Positions 1 to 5,754 of a stretch of 10,189 nt of DNA are shown here, one piece after another. Below the pieces are notes generated by a model. That model searched no databases, had not been told where the DNA came from, and was given only the letters and a program-made list of their open reading frames with translations. Origin of the DNA: 1XD8-76 sp051880335 (GTDB taxonomy: Bacteria; Bacillota; Clostridia; Lachnospirales; Lachnospiraceae). The translations under genes were made by a program, and so were the position numbers. The stretch covers positions 1 through 10,189 of the forward strand of contig JBJENT010000183.1 of the NCBI GenBank assembly GCA_051880335.1, given 5' to 3'. How positions within the stretch are numbered: position 1 is the first letter of the stretch; every line of letters starts with the position of its first letter.

Positions 1-85
1 AGCTCATAAATGCAGGCATCAAGCCCCGTACTTCTGAGCATGCGTGAAATATCTAAAAACGTACAAAAGAATTAGCACCACCTAC

Positions 86-123
86 AAAAACCGGCTGACA
101 GGATTCCCTGTCAGCCGGCTTTT
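86..123 (-). terminator. Rho-independent terminator of the surface-protein operon
   Basis: Perfect 12-bp inverted repeat (91-102 with 107-118, CCGGCTGACAGG) around a 4-nt loop. Read on the minus strand it is followed by five T residues (90-86); on the plus strand four T follow (120-123), so it may work in both directions. It lies about 70 nt beyond the stop codon of the minus-strand cohesin-like gene and is the natural end of that transcript. Confidence 0.88.
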
Positions 124-193
124 GAGTGCCTATATCAACTGGACGGGAAACCTGGAAGGATGGAAAAAATGGTTTCCCGATTTCCAGTGATAG

Positions 194-1405
194 CTATAAA
201 TCATCATACTCAAATGGTGAGAGCTCTGCTTCTGAAATCAGCAGCTCCACATCATTCTTTCGTTTCCGCTTTACAACACAGGTCACAATAATGGTCAGTA
301 GAAATACAGCCAGTACAGCGCCAACCAGAATATAGAATGGAAGCGTAATGCGGTCTGTCAGTTCTGCTTCCGACTCATAATTCCAGGGCAGTAATAATCC
401 GTCTGTATCCTGTTTATAGAAATAACAATTTCCGCTTTTGTTTAAATAGCATGCAATAGCATCCTTCTGAATCTTTTCCGGAGTAAGACCTTCCGGCAAG
501 ACACAGATTTCTGCAGCAATCTGCAAATACTCTATCCCTGCATTTACCACCTGCAGGCAAGGACAAATATCCTCCCCGTTTTCTGAAAAAGCATAAGGAG
601 CAAACTGTCCGGATTCATCCATTAAATACAATATTCTGACAATACTATCCGTATCGCACAAAAATGTTATCGGCTTTCCTTTCCAGGTCTCTTCCAGCAG
701 ATTGTATTGCCAGTCTGCTTCTTCCGGAATAAATACAGAATGATCTACGATAAATAATCGTTCTCCGTCTGTGGTGATGATTTCATCCATAACCGGAATA
801 TCGTCACCTGCTTCTGCATTTTCAGACGCTGATCCACTTTCTGTGGAAATAGCTGTCACTTCTGCTTCCCCATCCGGTACTACCTCATTTGATATCTCTT
901 CCTGTTCGGTATCTGCTTTCGTTTCTTCTTCTACCTCTTCCGGCTCCGTTTCCTCCGGTTCTGCAACTTTAATTGCAATGGGAGCCTGTCCCATGGCTTT
1001 TACCTCGTATGCTTCTGCCTCAGCTTCTTCCGAAACTTTTACAGTGGCGCTTTTTACGGAAATACTGGTATCGCCCTCTACCAATGCTTCGAAATGAAGC
1101 ATATGTTTTGCTGTCGGTTCTGTGCCGGAACCGGCCAGTACTACTACACCGTCCTGAGCACTGGTTCCACCATCCACATAACGAAGCCTGGTGGCATCAT
1201 AACTTACTTCCACCTGATAATTTCCAAGCACTGCATCACTGTTTATGTATACTCCGATTGGAAAGGTTTCATGAAGGTTTTCCTCGTAGGACATGGAGCC
1301 AAATGTCACTGCCACCTCTGCAGCATAGGCATCCTGCTTTCCAACCAGTAAAAAGAGACTCAGCAATATGCTGCCAAATACCCATTTTATCTTTCTTTTC
1401 TGCAT
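194..1405 (-). CDS. Secreted, membrane-anchored cohesin-like surface protein
   Basis: A 403-residue exported protein. Residues 1-29 form a signal peptide (basic MQKRKIK, hydrophobic core, AYA-A cleavage region). Residues about 30-145 read as a cohesin-like beta-sandwich: an opening beta strand, an NYQVEVSYD strand, hydrophobic alternation and an IAIKV closing strand. A Glu/Thr/Ser-rich acidic linker follows (about 146-220), then a globular region without recognisable family (about 220-345). Residues 353-378 are one hydrophobic membrane segment followed by a KRKRK stop-transfer signal and a short acidic cytoplasmic tail. This predicts a type I topology with the cohesin-like domain outside the cell. 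The gene starts 30 nt after the Nudix gene stop, so it is probably co-transcribed with it; the ribosome site is weak (GAGAG). Cohesin-like folds are often repurposed for adhesion, so dockerin binding is not implied. No dockerin is visible in the window. Confidence 0.8.
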   Translation of the reverse strand: MQKRKIKWVFGSILLSLFLLVGKQDAYAAEVAVTFGSMSYEENLHETFPIGVYINSDAVLGNYQVEVSYDATRLRYVDGGTSAQDGVVVLAGSGTEPTAKHMLHFEALVEGDTSISVKSATVKVSEEAEAEAYEVKAMGQAPIAIKVAEPEETEPEEVEEETKADTEQEEISNEVVPDGEAEVTAISTESGSASENAEAGDDIPVMDEIITTDGERLFIVDHSVFIPEEADWQYNLLEETWKGKPITFLCDTDSIVRILYLMDESGQFAPYAFSENGEDICPCLQVVNAGIEYLQIAAEICVLPEGLTPEKIQKDAIACYLNKSGNCYFYKQDTDGLLLPWNYESEAELTDRITLPFYILVGAVLAVFLLTIIVTCVVKRKRKNDVELLISEAELSPFEYDDL

Positions 1406-1435
1406 GTAACTACTCTCACTTTCCGGTGCTTTCTG

Positions 1436-2017
1436 TCATTTTGACTGCTTTCGTATCACACCCAGTTTTTCCGCAGCTTTCAGCAACGCCACCTGGGTTT
1501 TTCCATCTGTAATCGTTCCATCTAACACCTGATCCACTAAATCTGTCAGCGGTATTTCTTCTATATTAAGGAATTCATCCTCGTCTAATTTCTGCTCTCC
1601 CCGGTGTAACCCCTGGGCCATATATAACCTTATTTTTTCCGTGCTATAAGCAGAAGCCGGATGATATTCCCCCAGATCTATCCATTCCTCTGCTGTGATA
1701 CCTGTTTCCTCTTTCAGCTCACGTTTTGCAGCAAGCAGCCTGTCTTCGCCTAGTGAGTCAAGCTTCCCGGCAGGAATCTCTGTCACCACATCTGCAACAG
1801 GATATCGATACTGCTTTTCTATAACCACATCACCAGCATCCGTTACGGGCACAATGGCTACTGCTCCGATATGTTTTACATACTCTCTCGTAGCTTCCTT
1901 ACCGTTTGGCAATGTAATGGTATCATCATACGCATGCAGCATTTTGCCCGCAAAAACTTCTTTTGTATCTTTTGTTTTTTCTACCAGATTCTCATATGTT
2001 TTCATAACAAGCTCCAT
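1436..2017 (-). CDS. nudF: Nudix hydrolase, ADP-ribose pyrophosphatase (NudF type)
   Basis: Predicted to hydrolyse ADP-ribose to AMP and ribose-5-phosphate in the cytosol, using Mg2+ bound by the Nudix helix. Numbered from the chosen start (193 residues), the Nudix box spans about residues 84-107: AGKL, then E91, then the diagnostic RELKEETGI (99-107). The region before it (GAVAIVPVTD, KQYRYPV, TEIPAGKL) matches the ADP-ribose pyrophosphatase branch. The box has one extra residue between its first Gly and the first Glu compared with the canonical G-x5-E spacing. The ATG at 2015-2017 is chosen because GAGGGG lies five nt upstream. A second ATG at 2003-2005 (MKTYEN) also has a GGAG upstream and is a real alternative; the longer frame from 2044 has no better site. 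It sits 40 nt after the truncated phosphoesterase and 30 nt before the cohesin-like gene. Confidence 0.88.
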   Translation of the reverse strand: MELVMKTYENLVEKTKDTKEVFAGKMLHAYDDTITLPNGKEATREYVKHIGAVAIVPVTDAGDVVIEKQYRYPVADVVTEIPAGKLDSLGEDRLLAAKRELKEETGITAEEWIDLGEYHPASAYSTEKIRLYMAQGLHRGEQKLDEDEFLNIEEIPLTDLVDQVLDGTITDGKTQVALLKAAEKLGVIRKQSK

Positions 2018-2057
2018 TATTTCCCCTCGATTGATTTGCCCCACAGCAAAGTCATCC

Positions 2058-2762
2058 TCAAAGATTTAGCAGGACTATTTCGCAAGGGTTTCCAAACCTG
2101 GGATAACTGATATGGTTTGCGCAGCCGGTAGTGACTACCACCGGTCCCGCCTCGGTCTCATATACACCTTTTGAGTATCTGGGAAAAAGTCCCTGTCCCG
2201 GTGCATATACCGGAAGCTTTCCGAACATTCTCCACTGACCACCATGAGCATGTCCTGATACGATCAGGTCAACCTGCCCTCTGTCTTCTACATACCGCTT
2301 CACATATTCCGGATGGTGGCACAAAAGTATCTTATGATCTGCAGTAGTAGAAAGAAACTCCTCTAACCACTCCAGATCTACTCTGGTCGAAAGCCCTCCT
2401 ACCAGTAACTTCTGACCTTTTATTTCCACATGTGTATGGGCGTTATCAAGCAGTGTGGTTCCTGTCTGTCTGATCACTTCATAATCTTCATGGGTATAAT
2501 ACCATTCATGATTTCCTGTGGATAAGAACACCGGAGCTATCCGTGATGCTCTTCTCAAAAAATAATTACTATAATCCTTTTCCTGATCAGTGCGATTATC
2601 TTCATCGCTATCTCGAAACATATTCCCGGAAATGAACTGAGTAAAATGATAACAGAAGCATTGAAACCTGCCACAGGTTTGCAGTTTGCTCATGTTCTCA
2701 TGGGTCCACTGGCCGGTTTCATCCTCCTGACGTTCCCATAAATCGCCGGGAAAAAATATCAA
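2058..2762 (-). pseudogene. 5'-truncated metallophosphoesterase (calcineurin-like)
   Basis: The C-terminal metal-binding motifs of a calcineurin-like phosphoesterase are intact in order: FFPGDL (motif II), STGNHEWYY (GNHE), LLCHHPEY (catalytic His) and SGHAHGGQW (GHxH). The first metal motif (DxH in an SDLH context), which should lie about 40-60 residues before GDL, is missing. Homology starts abruptly around 2762, 25 nt past the AbiH stop codon. The open frame extends to 2801 only through a TTG inside the AbiH coding end, so it has no credible start. The stretch between GDL and GNHE is also unusually long, with an odd Cys/Phe/His-rich section. Without the first motif, two-metal catalysis should fail. 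I read this as a gene beheaded by the neighbouring accessory segment, possibly still transcribed with the Nudix gene. Internal initiation yielding a stable fragment cannot be excluded. Confidence 0.75.
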
Positions 2763-2787
2763 ATATATGAAAAGTAAAACATTCCTT

Positions 2788-3711
2788 TTAGATATGTACA
2801 AGTTTTACCGTAAATCCATACTTCTCTAATAATTCTTTATATTGTGGTTTTTCTTTCCAATCATATTCCCCTAAGTACCATACCGTATTTGCCGGATCAA
2901 CATATTTGCATATGTGTTCCATATATATGCGATCTACCTCAGAAAAGGAAAAGCCATAGGAATAGATCTCGTCGACATCAGAAAGATTCCTAAAGAAATC
3001 CATATGATTCTCCAATGCTTTCCCAGTATCTTTTCGTAAAAATCTTTTTAGATCATCAAAAGCTGTTTCTGTCCCCATACATTCAAAGGTTTCAGAAATC
3101 GGTTCATCATCACCGTGACCAAAGAAAATTTCGCTTCCATCCGCAGCATTCCCATGAATAAAGCAAATTCTGCTTTTTTCTATGTGATACACTTTCTGCA
3201 GCGTATCGGTGTAATTAAACACAAGGTACTGGGCATTCTCTTCTAATATTTCAGCTACCTTTTCATGGCGTATCCCTGACATATCGAGACATGCCAGTTC
3301 TTCCCTGACCCAATCTTCAAAAAGACTTTTAACTCCTGCAAAGGTATTTAAAATATGGTTTGACATATCTTCATTGATATAAATATCATGCCATATCTGA
3401 TTATCATCATCTTCCAGATTTACAGCAGGGAGATCGTCTAAAAATTGGTTATAAATATCATCACCCAGATAGGATTCTAAACAGCTCCATTCTTCTCCAC
3501 AGCAAGAATCTGTAATATTTACAATATATCCTGCCGCCTCTTTTTCATCATACACTTCATCTCCATCCGGCATCTGGGTGCTTTCCGGAATAAAATAGTA
3601 ATCCTCCGCATCAGGATATCTGGATAGTATGTATTTTCGAAAATCAGAATATTTTGTAGGCAATCCATGGAGGTAACAATCGAAACCGTTACCAATGATA
3701 AATAATTTCAT
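2788..3711 (-). CDS. abiH: AbiH-family phage abortive-infection protein
   Basis: A 307-residue protein, close to the usual AbiH length. Family features visible: N-terminal nucleotide-fold start MKLFIIGNGFD followed by HGLPTKYSDF (residues 1-24), a VFNYTDTLQKVY block (164-175), FIHG (184-187), GHG (198-200) and YGFSFSEVDRIY (252-263). AbiH was originally described as a lactococcal abortive-infection system that stops phage growth at the cost of the infected cell; its biochemical activity is not settled. The Gly-Asn-Gly-Phe-Asp start and NYTDT/IHG blocks recall SIR2-like folds, which is only a suggestion here. The start ATG has AGAGG about 10 nt upstream. It lies 77 nt downstream of a truncated integrase in the same direction, and its 3' end borders the truncated phosphoesterase, which fits a mobile defence island. 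No separate terminator follows it. Confidence 0.87.
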   Translation of the reverse strand: MKLFIIGNGFDCYLHGLPTKYSDFRKYILSRYPDAEDYYFIPESTQMPDGDEVYDEKEAAGYIVNITDSCCGEEWSCLESYLGDDIYNQFLDDLPAVNLEDDDNQIWHDIYINEDMSNHILNTFAGVKSLFEDWVREELACLDMSGIRHEKVAEILEENAQYLVFNYTDTLQKVYHIEKSRICFIHGNAADGSEIFFGHGDDEPISETFECMGTETAFDDLKRFLRKDTGKALENHMDFFRNLSDVDEIYSYGFSFSEVDRIYMEHICKYVDPANTVWYLGEYDWKEKPQYKELLEKYGFTVKLVHI

Positions 3712-3787
3712 CTTTCGTACACCTCTTGGCTTTTATCGAAAAATTAATCACATCAAAAAAGATATGTTCCAAGCTATAATAGAAAAA

Positions 3788-4042
3788 TTATTCTATGTCT
3801 TCTATTTGCTGCAGCCATTCCAAAGCCGCTTTTTCAAAGGTGATTGCGGTTTGGTTTGGTAAAAAACAAATTTTCTCCTCTTTTGGTGCTGTTATGGCAT
3901 GCAATACTTTTTCTTTCACTTCCGAGTATGTTTTGCCATATACGGAACACCTCTTTTTTTCACCGGCCTGATTCGTGACTGTATAACGTCCTTCCCATCT
4001 TCCATCTTTTCTTTTGCGTATATTTTCGCCTCTTCTTGACAT
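3788..4042 (-). pseudogene. Tyrosine recombinase (Tn916-type integrase) N-terminal stump
   Basis: The 84-residue frame from the ATG at 4040-4042 starts MSRRGENIRKRKDGRWEGRY and matches the N-terminal arm-site DNA-binding domain of Tn916-like integrases (beta strands with RKDGRWEGRY, a KKRCSVYGKTYSEVKEK region and then a helix). It runs into the beginning of the core-binding domain (TFEKAALEWLQQIE) and stops. The catalytic domain with the Arg, His-x-x-Arg and Tyr residues is absent, so no recombination is expected. The start is fixed by a strong AAAGGAG seven nt upstream; the open frame continues to 4168 but that extension has no ribosome site. An intact start and ribosome site suggest it may still be translated as a small DNA-binding protein, an inference only. 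It points toward abiH. Confidence 0.8.
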
Positions 4043-4196
4043 AGCTATCTCCTTTCTGACCATTTTTTTGACCACAAAAAATTTTAAAATAGCGTAATTA
4101 TAGGTCTCAAAAGTGTTTTTTCTGTAACGTATTTCTAAAATGTTTAATAATTCCCGTTTCATTGACAAAATAGTAAGGGCGTATTATTATAGTTTT

Positions 4197-4230
4197 GGTA
4201 GTTTCTACCCGATGAAATAGTAGATTTCAT
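4197..4230. promoter_or_regulatory. Two palindromes near the integrase-side promoter region
   Basis: Two short inverted repeats: GGTAG-TTT-CTACC (4197-4209) and ATGAAAT-AGTAG-ATTTCAT (4212-4230). The first has the same arm-3nt-arm layout as the stronger palindromes at 4240-4293 and lies just upstream of a TATAAT on the minus strand (4186-4191). Binding by the neighbouring repressor is inferred; the arms are short enough for chance in AT-rich DNA. Confidence 0.4.
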
Positions 4231-4239
4231 AAAAATAAC

Positions 4240-4264
4240 GTCGCAGATTAAAATAATCTGCGAC
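4240..4264. promoter_or_regulatory. Operator-like palindrome 1 (11-bp arms)
   Basis: Perfect inverted repeat: GTCGCAGATTA (4240-4250), AAA centre, TAATCTGCGAC (4254-4264). The central 15 bp AGATTAAAATAATCT recur exactly in the palindrome at 4277-4293, with centres 33 bp apart, about three helical turns. This is typical of paired binding sites for a dimeric HTH repressor, and an XRE gene starts about 190 bp to the right. Confidence 0.7.
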
Positions 4265-4276
4265 ACTTAATGTTCT

Positions 4277-4293
4277 TAGATTAAAATAATCTA
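4277..4293. promoter_or_regulatory. Operator-like palindrome 2 (shares the 15-bp core)
   Basis: TAGATTA-AAA-TAATCTA, a perfect 7-bp inverted repeat with the same AAA centre and the same AGATTAAAATAATCT core as the site at 4240-4264. The outer flanks differ, so the shared part is likely what is recognised. It lies between a candidate minus-strand promoter (4371-4399) and the integrase start, and 21 bp upstream of the -35 of a candidate plus-strand promoter. Confidence 0.7.
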
Positions 4294-4313
4294 CGAAAAC
4301 AGTTATGTAAATG

Positions 4314-4342
4314 TTGTAATGAGGTTTACTATGATGTAAAAT
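4314..4342 (+). promoter_or_regulatory. Candidate sigma-A promoter for the XRE regulator
   Basis: TTGTAA (4314-4319), 17-bp spacer, TAAAAT (4337-4342). Transcription would start near 4349 and give a leader of about 108 nt before the XRE start codon. A competing weaker pair is TTTACT (4325-4330), 16 bp, TATATT (4347-4352). Prediction by eye only. Confidence 0.45.
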
Positions 4343-4370
4343 AAAGTATATTCTATCTTTTATCTGTTTT

Positions 4371-4399
4371 ATCATACTCGTATATTTTACGATTGTCAA
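4371..4399 (-). promoter_or_regulatory. Strong minus-strand promoter facing the integrase stump and abiH
   Basis: On the minus strand: consensus -35 TTGACA (4399-4394), exactly 17 bp, then TATGAT (4376-4371). This is one of the best sigma-A promoter matches in the window. Transcription would start near 4364 and cross both shared-core palindromes before the integrase start at 4042, so the leader would be about 320 nt. Repressor binding to the palindromes could block this transcript, an inference. Confidence 0.6.
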
Positions 4400-4456
4400 C
4401 TCTCATTTTTAGTTTTTCGTAATTTTTCAGTTTTTATTTGTAAAAGGAGAATTTAT

Positions 4457-4816
4457 ATGGAATCCAATAGTCGTATTTCTGCTGAAATAATGAACAATAT
4501 TGATGAAATCATGAAAAAGAACCATATCAATGCAAAAGATTTTGCAGAGAAAATAGGGAAAAGGCCCGGAATCGTTACAGATTGGAGAACGGGAAGATCT
4601 ACTCCTACGATTGATGTGATCATAAATATCTGTGTTGCTTTTAATTGCTCTATAAAAGATATACTTCCTGATTATTTATTTACAGAACAAAGCAGTATTC
4701 AGACTGCTATGATTGACCGCCTCATTGCTTATTATAGAGGTATGTCTGTGGACGATCAGGATGAACTACTTATGCTTGCTGAATACAAATATAATAAGAA
4801 GAAAAAGATTGGCTAA
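4457..4816 (+). CDS. XRE-family HTH transcriptional regulator
   Basis: A 119-residue cytosolic DNA-binding protein. Residues about 12-70 are a Cro/cI-type helix-turn-helix: NNIDEIMKKNHINAKDF, then AEKIGKRPGIVTDWRTGRSTP with the usual recognition-helix pattern and trailing Pro-Thr, then a helix ending SIKDIL. The remainder (about 85-119) is a short helix (SVDDQDELLMLAEYKY) with a Lys-rich tail; it could serve dimerisation. The start has AAAAGGAG eight nt upstream. It diverges from the integrase/abiH transcript, and two palindromes sharing a 15-bp core lie in the region between, so autoregulation and control of the defence side is the natural reading. The gene 108 nt downstream has no clear promoter and may be co-transcribed. 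The ligand or inducing signal is not visible. Confidence 0.88.
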   Translation: MESNSRISAEIMNNIDEIMKKNHINAKDFAEKIGKRPGIVTDWRTGRSTPTIDVIINICVAFNCSIKDILPDYLFTEQSSIQTAMIDRLIAYYRGMSVDDQDELLMLAEYKYNKKKKIG

Positions 4817-4923
4817 ATTCTTTCTTGTTCTATGTTGCTTTTCTGTCGCATTTTTTCTTTTTTGCTGTTTTCCTGTCGCACTTTCTCCTTTCTTGTCATA
4901 TTCTAAAAGAAAAGGAGTTTATT

Positions 4924-5160
4924 ATGCCTGATAATTTTGACAATCGCAGTAACTGGTGGTGTCCACCGTGCCGCTGTGACAATGACCGTCGTGATGACAG
5001 GCGAGATGGTCGCAGGGATGATCGTCGTGATGATAGGCGGGATGATCGCAGGGATGATCGTCGCGATGACCGCAGGAACGACCGCGACAGATGGGACCGT
5101 GACAGGATGGACCGCAACGACCGCGACAGATGGGGTCGTGATAACCGCCGAACTTATTGA
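4924..5160 (+). CDS. Small Asp/Arg-repeat protein with CxxCxC head
   Basis: A 78-residue protein that I do not recognise. The head (residues 1-20) contains WWCPPCRC, a cysteine cluster that could bind metal or form disulfides. From residue 21 to about 52 it is almost pure DRRD/DDRR repeat, then a D/R/N/W/M variant (to 74) ending RRTY. The charge is nearly balanced, so it should be disordered or an electrostatically paired helix. The DNA is internally repeated (36-nt unit, 4984-5055) and is G+C-rich amid very AT-rich flanks. The start at 4924 is chosen for AAAAGGAG six nt upstream; the frame open from 4825 has a long hydrophobic, Phe-rich lead that I consider untranslated. It follows the XRE gene and ends before a UUCG hairpin. 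Functions such as spore coat, nucleic-acid binding or condensate formation are speculation. Several frames are open here because of the repeat, but only this one has a good ribosome site. Confidence 0.72.
   Translation: MPDNFDNRSNWWCPPCRCDNDRRDDRRDGRRDDRRDDRRDDRRDDRRDDRRNDRDRWDRDRMDRNDRDRWGRDNRRTY
4984..5079 (+). repeat. Tandem repeat inside the Asp/Arg-rich gene
   Basis: The protein period is four residues (12 nt), but Arg codon choice shows a higher 36-nt unit: CGT CGT, then AGG CGR, then CGC AGG, each set off by Asp codons. Unit 1 is 4984-5019, unit 2 is 5020-5055 (about 32 of 36 identical) and a partial third unit is 5056-5079. A separate 19-nt direct repeat, AACGACCGCGACAGATGGG, occurs at 5077-5095 and 5116-5134. 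This points to expansion by duplication or slippage. Confidence 0.85.
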
Positions 5161-5176
5161 TCATGTTGATTATGTG

Positions 5177-5203
5177 TATGGGGCTGCTTCGGCAGCTCCC
5201 ATA
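5177..5203 (+). terminator. UUCG-tetraloop hairpin terminator
   Basis: Stem 5177-5187 pairs with 5192-5203 (TATGGGGCTGC against GCAGCTCCCATA, one bulged T) and is capped by the very stable TTCG loop (5188-5191). It sits 17 nt after the stop of the Asp/Arg-repeat gene. The following T tract is poor (CTATTTCTATACTT), so termination may be partial, or the hairpin may mainly protect the 3' end. Confidence 0.6.
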
Positions 5204-5389
5204 CTATTTCTATACTTCCAGCTACTTGTTAGCCTCTATTTTTTTATTTCTTAACATCTGATTTTTTTCACTTTTTTGTTACTGACTATTCTTTATCTTT
5301 TTGGATATTCTTAATTTTTCTAGTATTTTTTTCTGGTTTCCTGTTGTCTTATATCAGTATTCCTCATTCTTCTTTCGAGTTCTAAAATG
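5204..5389. other. T-rich non-coding stretch
   Basis: No ORF with a ribosome site, no tRNA-like fold and no clear promoter seen on either strand. The plus strand is strongly pyrimidine-rich, with many TTTTT runs. It separates the Asp/Arg-repeat gene from the cassette array. Confidence 0.6.
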
Positions 5390-5425
5390 CACCTTAACAA
5401 TTGAATAAGGATTTCACACCTTTTC
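5390..5425. repeat. Empty cassette remnant (copy 0)
   Basis: Starts with the cassette left end (CACCTTAACAATTGAATAAG, 5390-5409) but passes through GGATTTCACAC straight into CACCTTTTC, the tail of a cassette terminator. The -10 region, ORF and left terminator arm are missing. The octamer TTTCACAC occurs both in the promoter spacer of the full cassettes and in the right terminator arm of cassette B, so deletion by recombination at that octamer is the simplest explanation. Confidence 0.65.
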
Positions 5426-5490
5426 TATTTGCATTATCTCCTATCTTATTCCATCTTTTTCTGTTTTTCCGGCACAAATCATTTCAAAAC
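5426..5490. repeat. Inter-cassette spacer, copy 1
   Basis: About 65 bp following a cassette end, repeated at 5806-5870 with a one-base length difference and about ten mismatches (shared blocks ATTTGCATTATCT, CCATCTTTTTCTG, GCACAAATCA and TTCAAAACAAAG). No gene is seen in it. Its recurrence shows that the repeating unit includes the spacer as well as the cassette. Confidence 0.75.
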
Positions 5491-5560
5491 AAAGCACCTT
5501 AACAATTGAATAAAGATTTCACACTATGATATAATATCACCATCGAAAGGTGGTGGTGAT
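5491..5560 (+). promoter_or_regulatory. Cassette A promoter module with TSS palindrome
   Basis: TTGAAT (5506-5511), 18-bp spacer, TATAAT (5530-5535); predicted start near 5542, giving a very short leader of about 19 nt. A 9-bp perfect inverted repeat, ATATCACCA (5534-5542) and TGGTGATAT (5554-5562), overlaps the end of the -10, the start site and the start codon. It would act as a DNA operator rather than an RNA hairpin if the predicted start is right. Bases 5483-5550 are identical to 5863-5930 of the next cassette (68 of 68). Confidence 0.8.
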
Positions 5561-5731
5561 ATGTATAGAGAGGACGAAAACATGACAGACAAGCAATTGC
5601 GATACATTAATAGATTAACGGTTTTTGTAAGAAAACTTTTGAAACTGGTACCACAAGATAAACGGGAAGAACTTGAAAATGAATTTGATAGTATTCTCCT
5701 TGAAGTCACCGAACCAAATGAAAATAAATAA
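5561..5731 (+). CDS. Cassette A small protein, 56 residues
   Basis: I do not recognise this protein. It starts MYREDENMTDKQLRYINRL, then has a hydrophobic/basic helix (LTVFVRKLLKLVP), an acidic segment (QDKREELENEFDSILLEV) and a polar tail (TEPNENK), so it is probably two amphipathic helices in a cytosolic protein. AAAGGTGG precedes the ATG by about 8 nt; the internal ATG at codon 8 (MTDKQL) is an alternative start. It is the only ORF of its cassette, with its own promoter (TATAAT 26 nt upstream) and a strong terminator 27 nt downstream. Nothing resembles the ORF of the neighbouring cassette, although the surrounding DNA is nearly identical. Function unknown. Expression as a single-gene unit suggests a toxin, an inhibitor or a small regulator, but the sequence does not decide. 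Confidence 0.7.
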   Translation: MYREDENMTDKQLRYINRLTVFVRKLLKLVPQDKREELENEFDSILLEVTEPNENK

Positions 5732-5754
5732 ATCATAGTAATATAATAACAAAT

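Noticed and set aside
1..47. Plus-strand frame ending ...LINAGIKPRTSEHA and stop at 45-47, possibly the tail of an upstream gene
   Set aside because: Only 14 codons are visible and another plus frame is open for nearly as long; too short to support a gene.
2640..2680. AAACCTG-CCA-CAGGTTT inverted repeat in the phosphoesterase remnant
   Set aside because: A short 7-bp palindrome without a T tract; probably chance, although it lies in the odd central stretch.
4205..4399. 64-codon minus-strand ORF with DYFNLR repeated
   Set aside because: The repeat comes from the two palindromes, the start TTG is the -35 box of a promoter and there is no ribosome site.
4825..4923. N-terminal hydrophobic Phe-rich extension of the Asp/Arg-repeat protein as a signal peptide
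   Set aside because: No ribosome site before 4825, whereas AAAAGGAG sits directly before the ATG at 4924; the T-rich DNA would give Phe-rich codons by chance.
4896..5254. Other long open frames over the Asp/Arg-repeat gene on both strands
   Set aside because: The 12-nt periodic DNA keeps several frames open at once; only the frame starting at 4924 has a good ribosome site.
5524..5736. 70-codon minus-strand ORF across cassette A
   Set aside because: It is a shadow of the plus-strand 56-codon ORF with its promoter and terminator, and reads into the operator palindrome.
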